Positions 1 to 12,578 of a stretch of DNA of 64,000 nt are shown piece by piece. The DNA is taken from assembly GCA_035578175.1 (NCBI GenBank), contig JAQMRL010000001.1:369761720-369825719 (forward strand), read 5' to 3'. The notes beneath the pieces were generated by a model. It saw only the letters and a program-made list of their open reading frames with translations, was not told the origin of the DNA and ran no database searches. Position 1 is the first letter of the stretch. Each line of letters opens with the position of its first letter. This stretch comes from Catonia carolina (lineage: Eukaryota; Arthropoda; Insecta; Hemiptera; Achilidae). The position numbers were made by a program, and so were the translations under genes.

Positions 1-100
1 AGGTTGACCGATTTTAATGAAAATTTTTGTCCTCTAGTAATTTCCTAACTTAAGTTTCAAGTTTGAACTTTGTACAATGTTCCGTTCTTGAGATATTTTG

Positions 101-141
<41 letters not shown>

Positions 142-265
142 CAATCGCTGAAAACATGTTTTTTGGGTTCAAGGGGTTTGAAAACGTGTTGATCCGATTT
201 AAAAAAATGGACGTGAAAACAATACTTTCTTTCCTATATATTCATATAGGCAGGAGAAAGTAAAA
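1..265 (-). repeat. R4 dispersed repeat, partial copy
   Basis: Matches, in the same orientation, the 60640-60890 part of the R4 copy at 59978-60890, and in reverse complement the start of the copy at 17711-18640. Shared blocks include the 'aacttaagtttcaagtt' segment, the 'aaaacatgttttt' segment and a terminal short palindrome (CCTATAT..ATATAGG, about 232-250). It is cut by the window start. No coding capacity; family class unknown. Confidence 0.75.
104..139. repeat. (AC)18 microsatellite inside R4
   Basis: An uninterrupted AC dinucleotide run lies inside the R4 copy. The same place in the other R4 copies is also GT/AC-rich (about 17845-17865 and 60752-60806), so it is an expanded ancestral motif of the repeat, not an independent locus. 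Confidence 0.95.
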
Positions 266-1483
266 AACTAAATCAATACAAATAAATGATTTTCTGCGTT
301 TTTCTAGTTTGCTCCCTAGCTTGTGCTTCAAAGACATGAACATGGAATGACTCGAGCACTCCAATCGGGGCGAAAACTAAAGAATAAGAAGAATAAGAAT
401 AATAAATTTTCTTGGTAAAAGACTACGTTAATAAATATATTTAGTGTACGAAATATCCAATTGGTTGCAAACGTATTGAATTATTTTTTTAAAAAAAAAG
501 CTTTTGTTTTGTTAGATAAGATGTTGATTTTTGGTTTAACGTCCGACTGTTCTGAAATTACTGCTAATGCAGACGGTTACCAGATAAGAGTGCCAGCATT
601 TTTAAATTAAATAAAAAATAATTTTTAAGATATAATTTTTGAAGAAAGATGGACAACTATAGGAAGTTTATTGTTAATACATTGACAATAATAAAATATT
701 CTATGGGGTTAATAAAATAAAATCTGGTATGAAACCAATCTATTCCATTAATCTGGTACTAGATAATAGGGATGTCAATATGGAGCCATAAAAAGGCGAC
801 CTCATAAAACTCCTTCAGACTAAACGCTATCAGACAGATTTACAATCCACTGCCACACGCTACAATTTTCGTAACAGATAAGTACGATATCCGTAATACG
901 AGATAAACCAGAAATGTACATTATTTATGTTCAAATAGATTTACGTTACACCCTATTATCCTTAGACGTAAGACGTTCAATTGTGTTTTACAAATGACTA
1001 GTTCGGCGATGCGGTTGACCGCGTAGTTAAATGCCCCTTCAAAGATACCAGGTTTTATTATCAGTCAGTACCAAAAAAGTTCTAAACATCTTACGAAACG
1101 TGCATAAAATAATACTCCAAGCTAACATCAAGCTCCAACGGACAGTAAAAATCAAATGAACATGGTTTTGTGGAACAATATGAAATCTATAATGGATATT
1201 TTTTATTACTACCTGGTAATCTTTTTTTTTTAAAAGGTTTTAGTCACTGATAATTAGGGACCAAAAAATTAATTATTTTTATTGTTGTTATTTTTTAATA
1301 ATAATAATAATAGTAAACTTTATTTTACTCTCAATATTACATACATTTACCTTATAAAATACACTTAATACTATACATTAACTACAAAGAAAAAAATAAA
1401 ATAAATAAAATAAAATAAATTAATTTAATACTGTATTCACTTATGACATGACCTAGAGGCCGTCTGCCAGGATTGTTGTTATT
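266..1483. other. AT-rich non-coding stretch
   Basis: No supportable gene. It contains one SINE1 3' fragment (listed separately), A/T homopolymer runs and an (AAT)-rich patch near 1298-1310. Nothing else recognised. Confidence 0.6.
530..592 (-). repeat. SINE1 3'-end fragment
   Basis: The core, about 'aaattactgctaatgcagacg', is nearly identical to the 3' part of the minus-strand SINE1 at 42242-42410 and to the reverse complement of the one at 58311-58480. The tRNA-like head is missing, so this is a 5'-truncated relic. Confidence 0.6.
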
Positions 1484-1494
1484 ATTACCAGATA
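1484..1494. repeat. Target-site duplication, left copy
   Basis: ATTACCAGATA is repeated exactly at 5563-5573, directly after the AAGAAGAAG tail of the RTE-B element. The 11-bp length is normal for non-LTR retrotransposition. Together the two copies bracket RTE-A plus RTE-B as one inserted unit. Confidence 0.75.
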
Positions 1495-2157
1495 AAGCGG
1501 AAAAGTGTGGTTAGTCCGGGGGTTAGAATAAGTACTGGCGATTACCTCAATGCATTGCTATTTGCGGCTGACAAGTGGATTATACAGGAGAGTAAAGATG
1601 ATCTTCAAAAAACAGTTTATGAATGTTTCAGAATGGTTTATGTTTTAAATGATTTATGTATAAAGTATAATTTACGAGTTTCGGTTGCTAAATCAAAGGT
1701 TATGGCATTCAGAGGGAAGTATCCCACGAGTTCGAAGATTGTTTTAGACAATGTAGTGTTAGTTCAAGTGTCTCACTATAACTAACTGGGCTGCGATGTG
1801 AGATTTGATAGGGACTTGGATGTGAAAAATAAAATAAATAAATTTCAAGCTATTTGTGGTACAATTAATAGGTTACTGAGTAACAGAGCTAGAACAGAGA
1901 CAGTAGTGAAGTTCTACAAGGTAATGGTAGCACCAGTCCTTCTTTATGGAAGTGAGTCATGGGTTACTAAAAAACGCCAAAAAAGTAGGATCTAAGCAGC
2001 TGAAATGAGGTTTTTAAGTAGGGAGAAGGGCTGCTCGAGGCTGAATCCAATATATAACGAGGAAATTAGATTTGAGTTGGGTGCATTTGGAACGGATGCC
2101 AGAGGAAAGAATACCTTTAAAAGTGACGAAATTTATGTTCCAATTGAAAGAAGGGAG
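1495..2157 (+). pseudogene. RTE-type retrotransposon fragment (RTE-A), C-terminal reverse transcriptase
   Basis: Reading plus-strand frames gives the end of an RTE-clade reverse transcriptase. A degenerate catalytic box (LLFAAD in place of LLFADD) lies near 1556, followed by a VAKSKVMAFRGKYP block, then LGCDV, VAPVLLYGSESWVTKK near 1930 and AAEMRFL near 2000. Stops occur at about 1785 and 1993, and a frame change near 2095 leads into ERMPEERIPLKV. The finger, palm and endonuclease parts are absent, so the copy is 5'-truncated. It differs in sequence from RTE-B, which follows directly in the same orientation. It cannot make active enzyme. The RTE assignment rests on recalled family motifs. Confidence 0.8.
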
Positions 2158-5100
2158 ATGGCCCCTCCTAGTGAGTACAAGACCTTGACGTTGGTGGAGG
2201 GGTTTGTGTGCTCCTTTGACCCGGAGAGCTATGCCGGCGGTAGTGTAACTACTGGCAGGGCCTCCTAAGCCGGACAGGTCGAAGGGTAGGAGCCAGACAA
2301 AGAAGTACTCTAAGCAATGCTGCTGCCTTGTAGATGTGGTATTGATTTATCAAAGGCTGAGGGAAGAAAACCCTGAAAGAAAATTGACCGGTCCTCCTGG
2401 TAGGGGGTTAGATCGATGGGCCTGCACCCCGTTATCTGTAAAAATTACCTCACGCAAAAAATCCCATAAACTTGCCTCGGAAAAACAGGACTGGAATCTC
2501 GGAAAAACAAAAAGGACATACCAAACAACGAATCAGAAATCGGAAACGGATGATCAACTTTGCAGCTTGGAATATACAAGGAATAAATACAAAAAAAAGA
2601 GAAGTGGCGGAAGAGCTGAAGCATTACAAAATTGATATAGCTGCACTTACGGAAACAAAAAAGAAAGGATTTGGCTTTGAGGACATGGGTGATTATATGC
2701 TCTTTTTCAGTGGAGTCCCAAAAAGTAATAGAGCGCGAGCTGGAGTTGCTATTGCAATAAGAAAATAACTTTAACCCCTGGTAAAATCATGGGAAGAAAT
2801 TGATGAACGTCTTATGAAAATCAATTTGAAGATGTTGGGCCATGATGTTGTTGTAATTGCAGTTTATGCTCCCACAGATGACTCAAACTACGAAATAAAA
2901 GATAGTTTTAAGGATAAACTAACAGATTTGTTAAGTAACATTAATAAGAGGAAAGAAATAATACTGTTAGGTGATTTCAATGCTCGAACAGGTAGAAGAA
3001 TGAATGATCCAGTTGTGGGACGCTTTGGAGAAGATGTTGTAAACAATAATGGAACTCGACTCATAGAGACATGCCGAACTTTTGAGCTCAAGATACAGAA
3101 CGGTCACTTCCAACATAGGGATATTCATAGATTCTCATGAATCCAACCAACAAGACAGCTAAGATCCATCATTGACTACGCTGTCACTAGGCAGAACACC
3201 TCACTTAACGTTCATGATGTAAGGGTGTGCAGAGGTGCGGAGTGTGGAACTGATCATCTACTCAAAATGGAAGTATTTCTACCTATCAAAAGATTGAACA
3301 ATCGTATGGAGGGTAATAATAACCAAGACGAATCTGGCAGATTGGACCAGAGGAAATATATGACAGAAAGTTTGAACGATGACTCAATCAGATTTCTTTA
3401 TAAATTAAGACTATCCTCCAAACTTCCAACCTACACAACAGGTACGGCAGAAGAAGAGTATGATGCATTGAAAGAAGCATTACATTCCGCAGCTAGAGAA
3501 ACGCTTGGTGAACGTGAAAAACAGGTAGAACAGAAGAGAAACTCATGGTGGATGGAAAGTATGGAGAAAATTGTTTTGGAAAAGAAAAGGTTGTATAACA
3601 ATTGGCTCGTGACAAAGAATGAACAGGACAGGAAATTGTATCAGCAGAAACGGAAAGAAGTCAAAATAAAGATACAGCAATTCAAGAATGAAGAATGGGA
3701 AAAAACATGCACAAAAATTGATCAGTATATTGGTGGCACAAGGACAAAAGAGGCATGGAATGTTGTTAAGAACCTGAGGAAGGATAGGAAAGGCATAGCA
3801 ATGGATCTGATAGGCATTGACAGATGGAGGATTTACTTCTCTAAGATGTTAAAAGAAGATAGAGAGGTGTATCTAAAACCGTGGGAAGAATATGAACCTG
3901 TCGGCCAAATATATGAGATAACAGAAAGAGAAGTGCAAGAGAGTCTTAAAGAAATGAAAAATGGTAAATCACCAGGTCCTGGAGGTATCCCAATTGAGCT
4001 CTTGAAAGCTGCAATTTCTAGAACTTTTGAAATCCTTGCATATATATTTAATAGATGCCTATTCATGCACGATAAAATTCCCCAAGATTGGAAGCTTGGC
4101 TACTTGACACCGATCCACAAAAAGGGATCACGTGATGACTGTGCGAATTACCGGGGTATCACAGTATTAGCTACAATAGGGAGACTGTATGGACGCATAA
4201 TAAGGAAGAGAATTGAAAAAGAAATAAATATAGGTGAAGAACAAAGTGGATTTACCGCGGGACGCTCTTGTACTGACAATATGTTTACATTAAAGCAGCT
4301 AATTGAAAAGAGAAAACTGAGGAATTTGGAAACCCATTTGATATTTATCGATCTGGAGAAAGCTTTCGATACGGTACCAATACAGAGACTTTTTGAAATC
4401 TTGGATAAATCAATCATTAATAAGCATTACATTTCTGCTGTCAAAGAAATTTACAAGGACCAAATAAATGTGATAAAAATAGGAAATAAAGTGTCAAAGC
4501 CATTTGGTACAGATAAGGGCGTGCGTCAATGCTGTTGTCTCTCTCCGACCCTGTTTAAAATCTATCTGGAGGAGATATTAAAGGACTGGAAAGGAAAGTG
4601 TGAATATATGGGTATCCCAATAAATAACGAATATATCTACTCACTCTTGTTCGCCGATGATCAAGTAATAATGGCTGGTGATGAGCATGATATTCATTAC
4701 ATGATCAGGAAACTTGCTGATTCTTATAGGAAAAATGGAACGAAAATAAATTTCAAAAAGACCAAATACCTAGTTTCAGGAGGTACAGCAAGGGATCTAC
4801 AAGTAGGAGGTCATAATGTGGTGAAATGTGATGAATATAAATACCTGGGCGGCATAATATCATCGGAGAGCAATTCAAAAAGAGAAATCACAAGTAGAAT
4901 TGGACAGGCCAGGCAGGCGACACAAACATTAAACTCCATACTCTGGTCTACAAATGTAAAAAAAACGAAAATTAAAATCTATCATTCCATTGTACAGAGT
5001 ATATTGCTCTATGGCTCTGAAACATGGGAATTGACCAAAAGAGACAGGCAAAGAATAAATGCTGTGGAGATGGATTTCTTGCGCCGGAGTAGTTGTGTTT

Positions 5101-5562
5101 CAAGGGTGGATCGAGTACGAAATTCGGAGATAAGGAACAGAATGGGGAAAATGGATACAACAGTGGAGCAAATTGAGAAGAAGTGCCTTATATGGTTGGG
5201 ACATACACAGAGGATGAGAGATGAAAGGTGGCCCAAGAGAATGCTGAATTGGGATCCACCTGGAAGAAGAAGAAGAAGAGGAAGACCGCCCGAACTGTGG
5301 AACAAGCAGGTGTATTCCGATATGAGGAATAGGAATCTTGTGGAGGGGGACTGGATGAACCGAGAGAGATGGCAGATGGGATGCGAGAAGCGGCTGGAGC
5401 TGTAGATCAAACTCGCTTATATATATAGATGGGAAGACCTCGAAGAAGATGGCAGCAGTTGAGATGTATGGGTTGAAATGTCTCGTGTTTATGTAGAAGT
5501 ACAGGATGGTTTGTGAGTTTGGAACAGGCTTATGCCTAATCCTTCATAGTAAGAAGAAGTTA
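2158..5562 (+). mobile_element. RTE-clade non-LTR retrotransposon (RTE-B), near full length
   Basis: At about 3.4 kb this is the usual size of an RTE element. A non-coding leader with a GGCCTCCTAAGCC segment (about 2260) precedes one endonuclease-plus-reverse-transcriptase frame. A short 3' UTR follows, ending in a simple AAGAAGAAG tail instead of poly(A), which is typical of RTE. The right end abuts one copy of an 11-bp target-site duplication (5563-5573). The left end joins RTE-A with no duplication between them, so both seem to have arrived as one unit. The exact 5' boundary (about 2155-2165) is judged from where the RTE-A protein similarity stops. Confidence 0.8.
2550..5405 (+). pseudogene. 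RTE-B endonuclease/reverse transcriptase, broken by three stops
   Basis: One continuous reading frame encodes an apurinic-type endonuclease followed by reverse transcriptase, interrupted only by TAA at 2766, TAA at 2772 and TGA at 3138. The natural start is the ATG at 2550 (MINFAAWNIQGI). Endonuclease marks are AAWNIQG, LTETKK, VYAPTDD and LLGDFNARTG. The TGA at 3138 sits where a tryptophan is expected before the SIIDY segment. The long open part, 3225-5405, contains NGKSPGPGGIP, YRGITVL, QSGFTAGRSC, the catalytic FIDLEKAFD and FADD, and the C-terminal YGSETW and GRPPELW blocks. GVRQCCCLSP has a cysteine where related enzymes usually have glycine. It would nick target DNA and prime cDNA synthesis, but this copy cannot do so from one protein. 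RTE copies of this kind are often mislabelled 'craniofacial development protein 2-like'. Confidence 0.85.
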
Positions 5563-5573
5563 ATTACCAGATA
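5563..5573. repeat. Target-site duplication, right copy
   Basis: Exact ATTACCAGATA match to 1484-1494, immediately after the RTE-B 3' tail. Confidence 0.75.
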
Positions 5574-6117
5574 TACACTGTTTTTTTAAACATATTATTT
5601 ATTTGTGTCTGCACAATGGATTATAATAACAAATATGCTGATGGTGAAAATTATACATAAATGATAACATGAATGACATGTGAAAGCAGACCATCCATTG
5701 ATGGAGCTCCCTAAGTTTTTTTTATTTTACTAATAGAATTATTCTGAATCAGTGTATATTAGTAATAAATATTACAGTTATCTGAATTGTTCTTTTCTTA
5801 TTGTTTAAGGGTATCAACAAATCTCTGTTCCAAGTTCTCTTTAGCCTTCTGGGAGAGTTGTCCTGTAAATTAACTGAGCTAATCGTCTTAATTACTTCGA
5901 TTTTATGTCTAGCTAATTTTCTATGAAAATGTTAATAGTAGGTATTGATTTATTGTACCGAATACGTAAGGGACGTTCAGATCATTGTGAATAGTCTCAT
6001 TTCGTACGTACCAAGGGGAGTTTGTAGTAACTCAAAGTGCTTTGGATTAACAGGAATTTAATCAAACAATATTACTTGGTTAAGCCATTACTTACTAACT
6101 TTAAGCACAACACCCAG
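5574..6117. other. Non-coding stretch
   Basis: AT-rich, with no reading frame or repeat that I recognise. Confidence 0.6.
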
Positions 6118-6425
6118 CGGGTTGACCAAGAGGTAAAGTCGCCGCCGCAAGGCAGCTGTTTAACAGCTGGCTTTCGGAGACGACAGTTCCTAGTTCAAAT
6201 CCTAGTAAAAGTAGTTACTTTTATACGGATTTGAATAATAGTGGTTACCGGTGTACTTTGATGGTTAGGGTTCAATTAACCATACTCTTCAGGGATGGTC
6301 GGCCTAGATCTTTACAAGACTGTACCTCATTTACACGTGATACACATCGTCCTTATCTCATTTGGTCACAGGGTTGCTTATTGTTCTGAATTGAACAGAT
6401 TGCAACGTACACACATTAGGGATGA
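6118..6425 (+). repeat. SINE2: SINE-like dispersed repeat
   Basis: About 300 bp, shared with the reverse complement of 24171-24455 and of 42183-42640. Near its start lies a pol III B-box-like GTTCAAATCC (about 6193-6202), followed by a conserved body (GGTTACCGGTGTACTTTGATGG near 6243) and an end block of ATTGAACAGATTGCAACGTA. I infer a tRNA-derived SINE; the A box is not clear. No coding capacity. Confidence 0.65.
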
Positions 6426-9400
6426 GAAATCTATATTCTGTAGTTGGTAAAATATGTGGAAGTTTTTATTCTTCTTGGTCAGTCCAAATATGTCTTCTTT
6501 ACTAAATGTGGCCGAAAACAGGCTGACACAAAATTTGAAGTAGTAATTATAATATTGAATGTACATTAACTGATTAAGAAATTTTAAAATAAAATATAAT
6601 ACTTATTCTCTCATAAATAAATTTCCATGAATTTTTGGAACTATCACGTAACGCATCTGAAATGAAAATGCGCTCAGAAAATACAGTAAATATGGCAAAT
6701 TTAATCAAAATCATTGCAACCGTTTTTGAGTGATTCGGATATTTTATTTTTGTACCGGAATAAAGTAACCTTCATTTTGAGGCAATAATTTTAAAACATG
6801 TACATCAGTTTACGCACAGAAACTTAAAGCAGATCCTCCTAAACATTTTGGCCTACATCTAGACAAATTGATTCGGAGAACACATTTAGAAAACAAAAAA
6901 AAAACAACTTGATACAAAAGTTAAACAATTCTATTGAATTCTATAAAACCTATCAACTCTTATATTAAACAATACATTACTATTATAACAACTATTCTCA
7001 AACCAATATGAACGTACTTGATCTAATTGTGGGGGTCAGTAAATCACTCTAAACATAGAAATCCTGCTAAGATTTCAATTGAAATTACTCAGAATAATAA
7101 CTACCTCTTGTTTATCCATAACAAACAATGTACACAAAAATTTAAACATTTTTACTGTTCAACACGAAGTTAATACATTCAGTGCCAAAAACCAAAGAAG
7201 GCTCAAATCACAAGACCAGTAGTTAATTACTAGAATTTATCGTAGAAATGTATTTGGTATCTAATTCACCACCAGTTATCTTTTAACAAGCACTGGAATT
7301 CCAGCATGGAATTCCAAAATGGGTTCTGGAACACAGGCCTGAGGGAAAGACAAGCTTGCGAAGACTTCTACGTTGGGCATAATTTATTTCATTTCCAATT
7401 TTCTTTCTAACAAACAAAATAAGAAATTTTGATGCCGGAATTAGGTTAGTGCCCTACGCCGTGAAGAGAAGAAGAAGAATACAATTTACATTTTTCTTCG
7501 TTGTGTTATAGGTATTTTGATATTAAATTTTATTATTCAATTAATGATTGCTGATAGTAAAATAACATAAACAGGTAAAGCTGATTACATTGTATAATAT
7601 GTGATATGCGAAGTAACTTCAGTTAATTAATACATGTATTATTTCAGTTTGTATATTTTAGAGGAGTATGTAATATACAACGATCATATCATTGGTATTT
7701 ACAGCCGATTGTATACAATAATAATCCTCTCAAGTATTGTACATTAACTACATACCGAATACTAAATACCGAATTAATTCATTTCTCTTACCTATATCAG
7801 GTATGTTAAAAATAATTATAATACCCTTATATAATATCAGTACTAGTGACAATTATTTTACGAAATCCTATTGTTATTTAATCCAATTTTAATTAGTCGG
7901 CCTAAGTAATTAAAAAAGTTATAAGGGTTGAATCCGTTTTATAATCCATTATAAATTTATTATTTTGTTGTAAATACTATAATGAAACCGTAGAATAAAT
8001 TTGCATTTAATTACTTCCAGTATTAATTTTATCTGATCCTTTAAAACAAAAATTTTGGAGCCAAATTAGTTTTTAATGGTCTTTTACATTAATTTAATTA
8101 TAATTGTTTTATATCTTCTTTGAACATTAATTGTTTAACGACAGATGATACATTTTGACAATGATACTTTTAATGAGATACATAACTTGACAGAAAACAC
8201 AAGATGTAATAATGTTCTACACCTATGTAAAGTGCGATAACACCAGTATCTTACATCTGGTTTGTGAAGAATTCACGTATTGTATCATATTTTATATTTG
8301 AAAATAATGTAATGAAGAATTATCAAGAATATTGTACATAAGAACATAAATTGGTAATCTGTTAGTTAATTGATAAGCTATTGACAAAATTATAAATAAC
8401 TTATTATTATTTTATCACTTTCCTTTCCTAAGCACAGGCTTTACATTATTCAGGAAAGTAATTTATTTTCAGTTAACTAAAAAAATTGTATTTATTATAA
8501 TTAATATAATAGAAATAAACAAATACGTAGTAGTATTAAAAATAGAATCTTCCGTTCTTTTGTTGGAAAATCTTTCAATATGGTTCAAAGGTTTGGACTC
8601 TCCAACCAACATTTAAAAGCAGAATAACAGCTATAAAAATGAATTTTTGGAGAAAAAACTGAAATTAACTATACTCGATTAGGTTAGGAATGGAGGAATT
8701 TTAAAGAAATTAGACTTTTTTTTATTAATTGATAAAATTGTAGAAAGACAAATCATCTGGTAAAATGACAATCTGTGAAGAATAAAGAACAGGTTACCAC
8801 AAAAACATTGGCTATAGGTTCCAGTTGGACAGAATTAGCCAATAAAAATCAGAAAAGATTGTACTGATATTGTTATGAGAGGTATGAAACCTTTTAGCCC
8901 GTAGGGGCAAGTGGTCAAAATTCAAGTACTTTATTTTCGAAGGGGAATCTCGGAGAATACGCCTGCTAATTATCATAAACTTACTTTTTTTGTAAAGCCC
9001 ATTAATGTTTTGATCTAGGATTTTTTAACCCTTTAACACAAGTAATTATATTAAAAATACTCTACTTTAGTTTTCTATGCATCACCTTCAAAATAAATGA
9101 ACAAAATTTCAGTATGTCATTGAAAAAGTTGTGGATCATCGACAGCGTTTTTATTAAATGTACACGGAAAATGAACGGCCTCTATTTCTTCAAAAATTAA
9201 AATTTACCGTTTGGATCATTCAATAATAAGCTTGGTAACTAAGTCGTGAATCTTGTGTTCGAATCTTGGTTAAAATGTGAATCTAAATCAACATTATTAT
9301 CCTATTAACGATTACTGAAATAAAATCATACGTTAAAGACATTACTTCTATTTAACTGAAGTGATTAGTACTTCCAAAAAAAAAACATTTTTTCTGTATT

Positions 9401-11603
9401 TTGATAGTGATGTTTGTACAATAATTTTAGAGGTTGCATAAATTCATAATTTAACGTTGTTTTAGACAGTTTTATGGATTTTGAGGTTAGTATGTTATGA
9501 CACGGTAGTAAATTGTGGTGTTTGCTTATAGGTTAAAATAGACCGTTTGTCGTGTCGATTGTCCTGTACTATTCATTGCTATCCAAACACAAAATATCGT
9601 ACAATTTTTAGGGCTATTCGATGAACGACAAATAAATTTTAAGCAATTTCTTCTTTCACAGTAAACCCCGATTTTACTATGTCAAAAATATGCTGCCAGT
9701 GAGGTCTGAACATTGTCATTATACTTACAAATTAGAACTCTGCTTAATAATTTATTTGTCTTCATCAGTGAAACCTTGGCAGGGTTTTGTCACATAATGT
9801 ACAAACAAAAAAATGTTACTTACAATAAATTTAATACGTCTTGTGTTCACTTCAATACATAATCATATTATTAACAATTTGTGGGCAGCAAAACCTAGCA
9901 GTAAACTTCTAAATTCAAAATAAAATTTAAGAATAACGTTTTTTTAAATAATAAGAGACTATGTTTTTTCAATAGAAAATATACCTTTGTTCTAGCTCCT
10001 GTCGTCCAATCTAGCCACTATTTGTAAGTTCGTATGAAAAACAGCTTAAAAACTGGGGTTTTATAAAGTAATAGTTTAACAATTAAAATAATATAAAAAA
10101 ATTTAATTAACAGTTTTACAAATTCTTTATGATACTTTTGCATGATTTAGCGGAACTTCACGATTTTCTGTACAAACACATTAACATCATCTATATATGA
10201 ATTGCGAGCAGGGTTTTTTTCAAGAAGATTTTAACCACCTAAACCTTCACCGATTTTCCGCAAAATGAGCTCAAATCGATCGTCTGTTTGAGTAGATTAT
10301 TTGCAGCCCAAACTAACCAAAATAATATATTTTGATTTATGATCATAATATAGGAGGTCTAAAATAACGATAATAATACGCGAAGTTAATAAGAACGAGA
10401 ATACAGTAAGCGATGAGTCTGTGTACCAAATGCAGCACTACCCTACGCATATATCTCTCTCTTACTCTATATATTCCTCCCACATCTCGTACAGCTATTT
10501 CATGTTGGAGGGGGCAAGTTCAACAAACTAAAGTATACCAACGCATTGGCAGTGACACATAGCTTTGGACTTTCAACGTGGTTGTTGTTACTTTGAGTAG
10601 TGTATAGTGAGTTCTACTATATTTTGTTTTTGTTAATAACAGCTCTTTTCAGAGCTATTATATCTTTTTATTAATTTTTAGAAACTATTATCATTCATCA
10701 GGAAATTAATGGAGAGTCGATCATTAGAGCGAAGACCAAGTTCTACAAAAACAAATTTACACATTTGTGCGGGTTTTCCCGCAGAGTTACCTAGTATATT
10801 TATAAAATGGTGGCCTTATATTAACAACTGTATTTAACATTAACAATGAAGAAGACAATCGGATGTAAAACAGAGAACAGTAAACAAAATAAAAAGCCAC
10901 GGCCGTTAAATAAAATAGGGCCCTGTATAAAACTACGATTGTTGTATTTAATATTTATATTTTCAACGCTTAATTTAACAGACTACTTCTTTTAAAACTG
11001 CGTCAAAGTCGGTAAATTCATTGTACTTAGTATGTACTCTTTCGGTTATTGCATATTTAAGAAGTTTGCGGGAAAATGTTTATTTTCCTGCTGAATATTA
11101 AAAAAGTTTATAATAACAAAACTGTAAGCTACTCCTAAATATTTCATTACGTGTTTTAAGTGCGGTGAACGATATCAAATATTTACGAATGAAAATGATG
11201 CGATGGAGGATTGCTATTTATCAGTTTTTTCTACAGAGTTATTTTCATTAAATAAAAGTTTTTATCCGAATAAATTGTAATGAAATACGTAAAATTAGGA
11301 TACATTCTAAATTTATCGACGTAGGTAATTTATGAAATATTTTATAGGTGAATATTGGTCAAGTGGGAAACTCCCATCAAGGAGTGAGATGGAACCGCAC
11401 CACTTAAACAGTTAAGAACAGGAGTGCTGCAGTGTTAGACTACAGTATGGAAAATTGAATAGAGAGTGGGTGGATGAGGCGGAAATTTTGTGGTTCGGGA
11501 AGTGAAGCCGTAAGAGATTAGGGAAGTTAGAAGCAACCCCTAAAGTGATACCGAACGACACTCCTTATTAGACGTTACACTGGACTTTTTAATGCCAGTT
11601 GTC
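6426..11603. other. Long AT-rich non-coding stretch
   Basis: No gene, RNA or complete element can be supported. Weak signals: an RTE-like 3' tail (AGAGAAGAAGAAGAAT, about 7464-7480), and a tRNA-like relic with a TGTTCGAATCTTGG B-box resemblance at about 9228-9290, which has a faint partner at 15598-15660. A somewhat GC-richer patch at 11340-11580 matches nothing I recognise. Confidence 0.5.
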
Positions 11604-12578
11604 TTACTCCAGTAGAGATAAACGTTGATACTTAATGCGACAGTGATTTCGTTTCAATTAAAGTAACTGCACTGATCGTTAAAAGTAGGTCTCTATTTTA
11701 AAAAATCTAGTGTGAACACGCATACGACTTTTTCTTGCTAATGTAAATACTAAAAATAAAACCTGTGTTTAATCGTGAATAAACAATTTAAAATAAAACA
11801 CATAAAAAAATTAATGAGTGAATGATTCAAAATAAAAACGAACCTCTGTTCTACTTTAAAATACCGAAAATCACGAATTGCCGCTAAACTAGAATCTGTA
11901 GAAAAGAATTGTTAAAATAAAAATTGTAGATTTTTACATTCATTTGTCACGAAATGCTGCAATCTAAAGCAACCTATTTTTGCCGATTTTGATGACAAAA
12001 ATACCTAAAATTACTCCAGTAGAGATAAACGTTAATATTTAAAGTGACAGTGATTTCGTTGCAATTAAGGTAACTGTACTCATTGTTAGAAATAGGTTTC
12101 TATTTAAAATAAATCTAGTGTAAACACGCCTACGGCTTTTTCTTGCTAATTTACATTAATTTATATAGTATTTATAATTTATATTATTAATTTATATATT
12201 TACATTAATTTACATTATTTACTGTTCCGGAATCCATCTCTTTTCATTATTTATTATTTTTTCATTATTTACATAATGAAAAATATAACCTGTGTTTAAT
12301 CGTGAATAATCAAATTAAAATAAAACACATAATTTAACCTAATATTAATCATGAGTGAATGATTCAAAATGATAATAAACCTCTGTTCTACTTAAAAATA
12401 CCAAAAATCATGGATTGACGCTAAACTACAATCTATACAAAAAAGTTGTTAAATAAAAGTTGTAGATCTTTTAACTGTGTTTAACGTTGATTATAGCCTA
12501 CATCCATTTGCCAAAAAATTCCGCAATTTTAAATAAACCTATATTTAGCGATTTTGATGACAAAAATACCTAAAATTA
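11604..12578 (-). repeat. Direct duplication (period about 407 bp) containing R4-derived sequence
   Basis: TTACTCCAGTAGAGATAAAC occurs at 11604 and 12011, and the following 400 bp align, ending in the same GATTTTGATGACAAAAATAC block before each junction. Much of each unit is the 3' half of R4 in minus orientation (TCTAGTGTGAACACGC, CGACTTTTTCTTGC, GAGTGAATGATTCAAAAT, ACGCTAAACT-type blocks). The second unit is about 160 bp longer because of an AT-rich insert at about 12150-12280. Confidence 0.8.

Noticed and set aside
63..263. 66-codon open frame with a histidine-threonine run
   Set aside because: It is the (AC)n microsatellite and the R4 repeat read in frame, not a gene.
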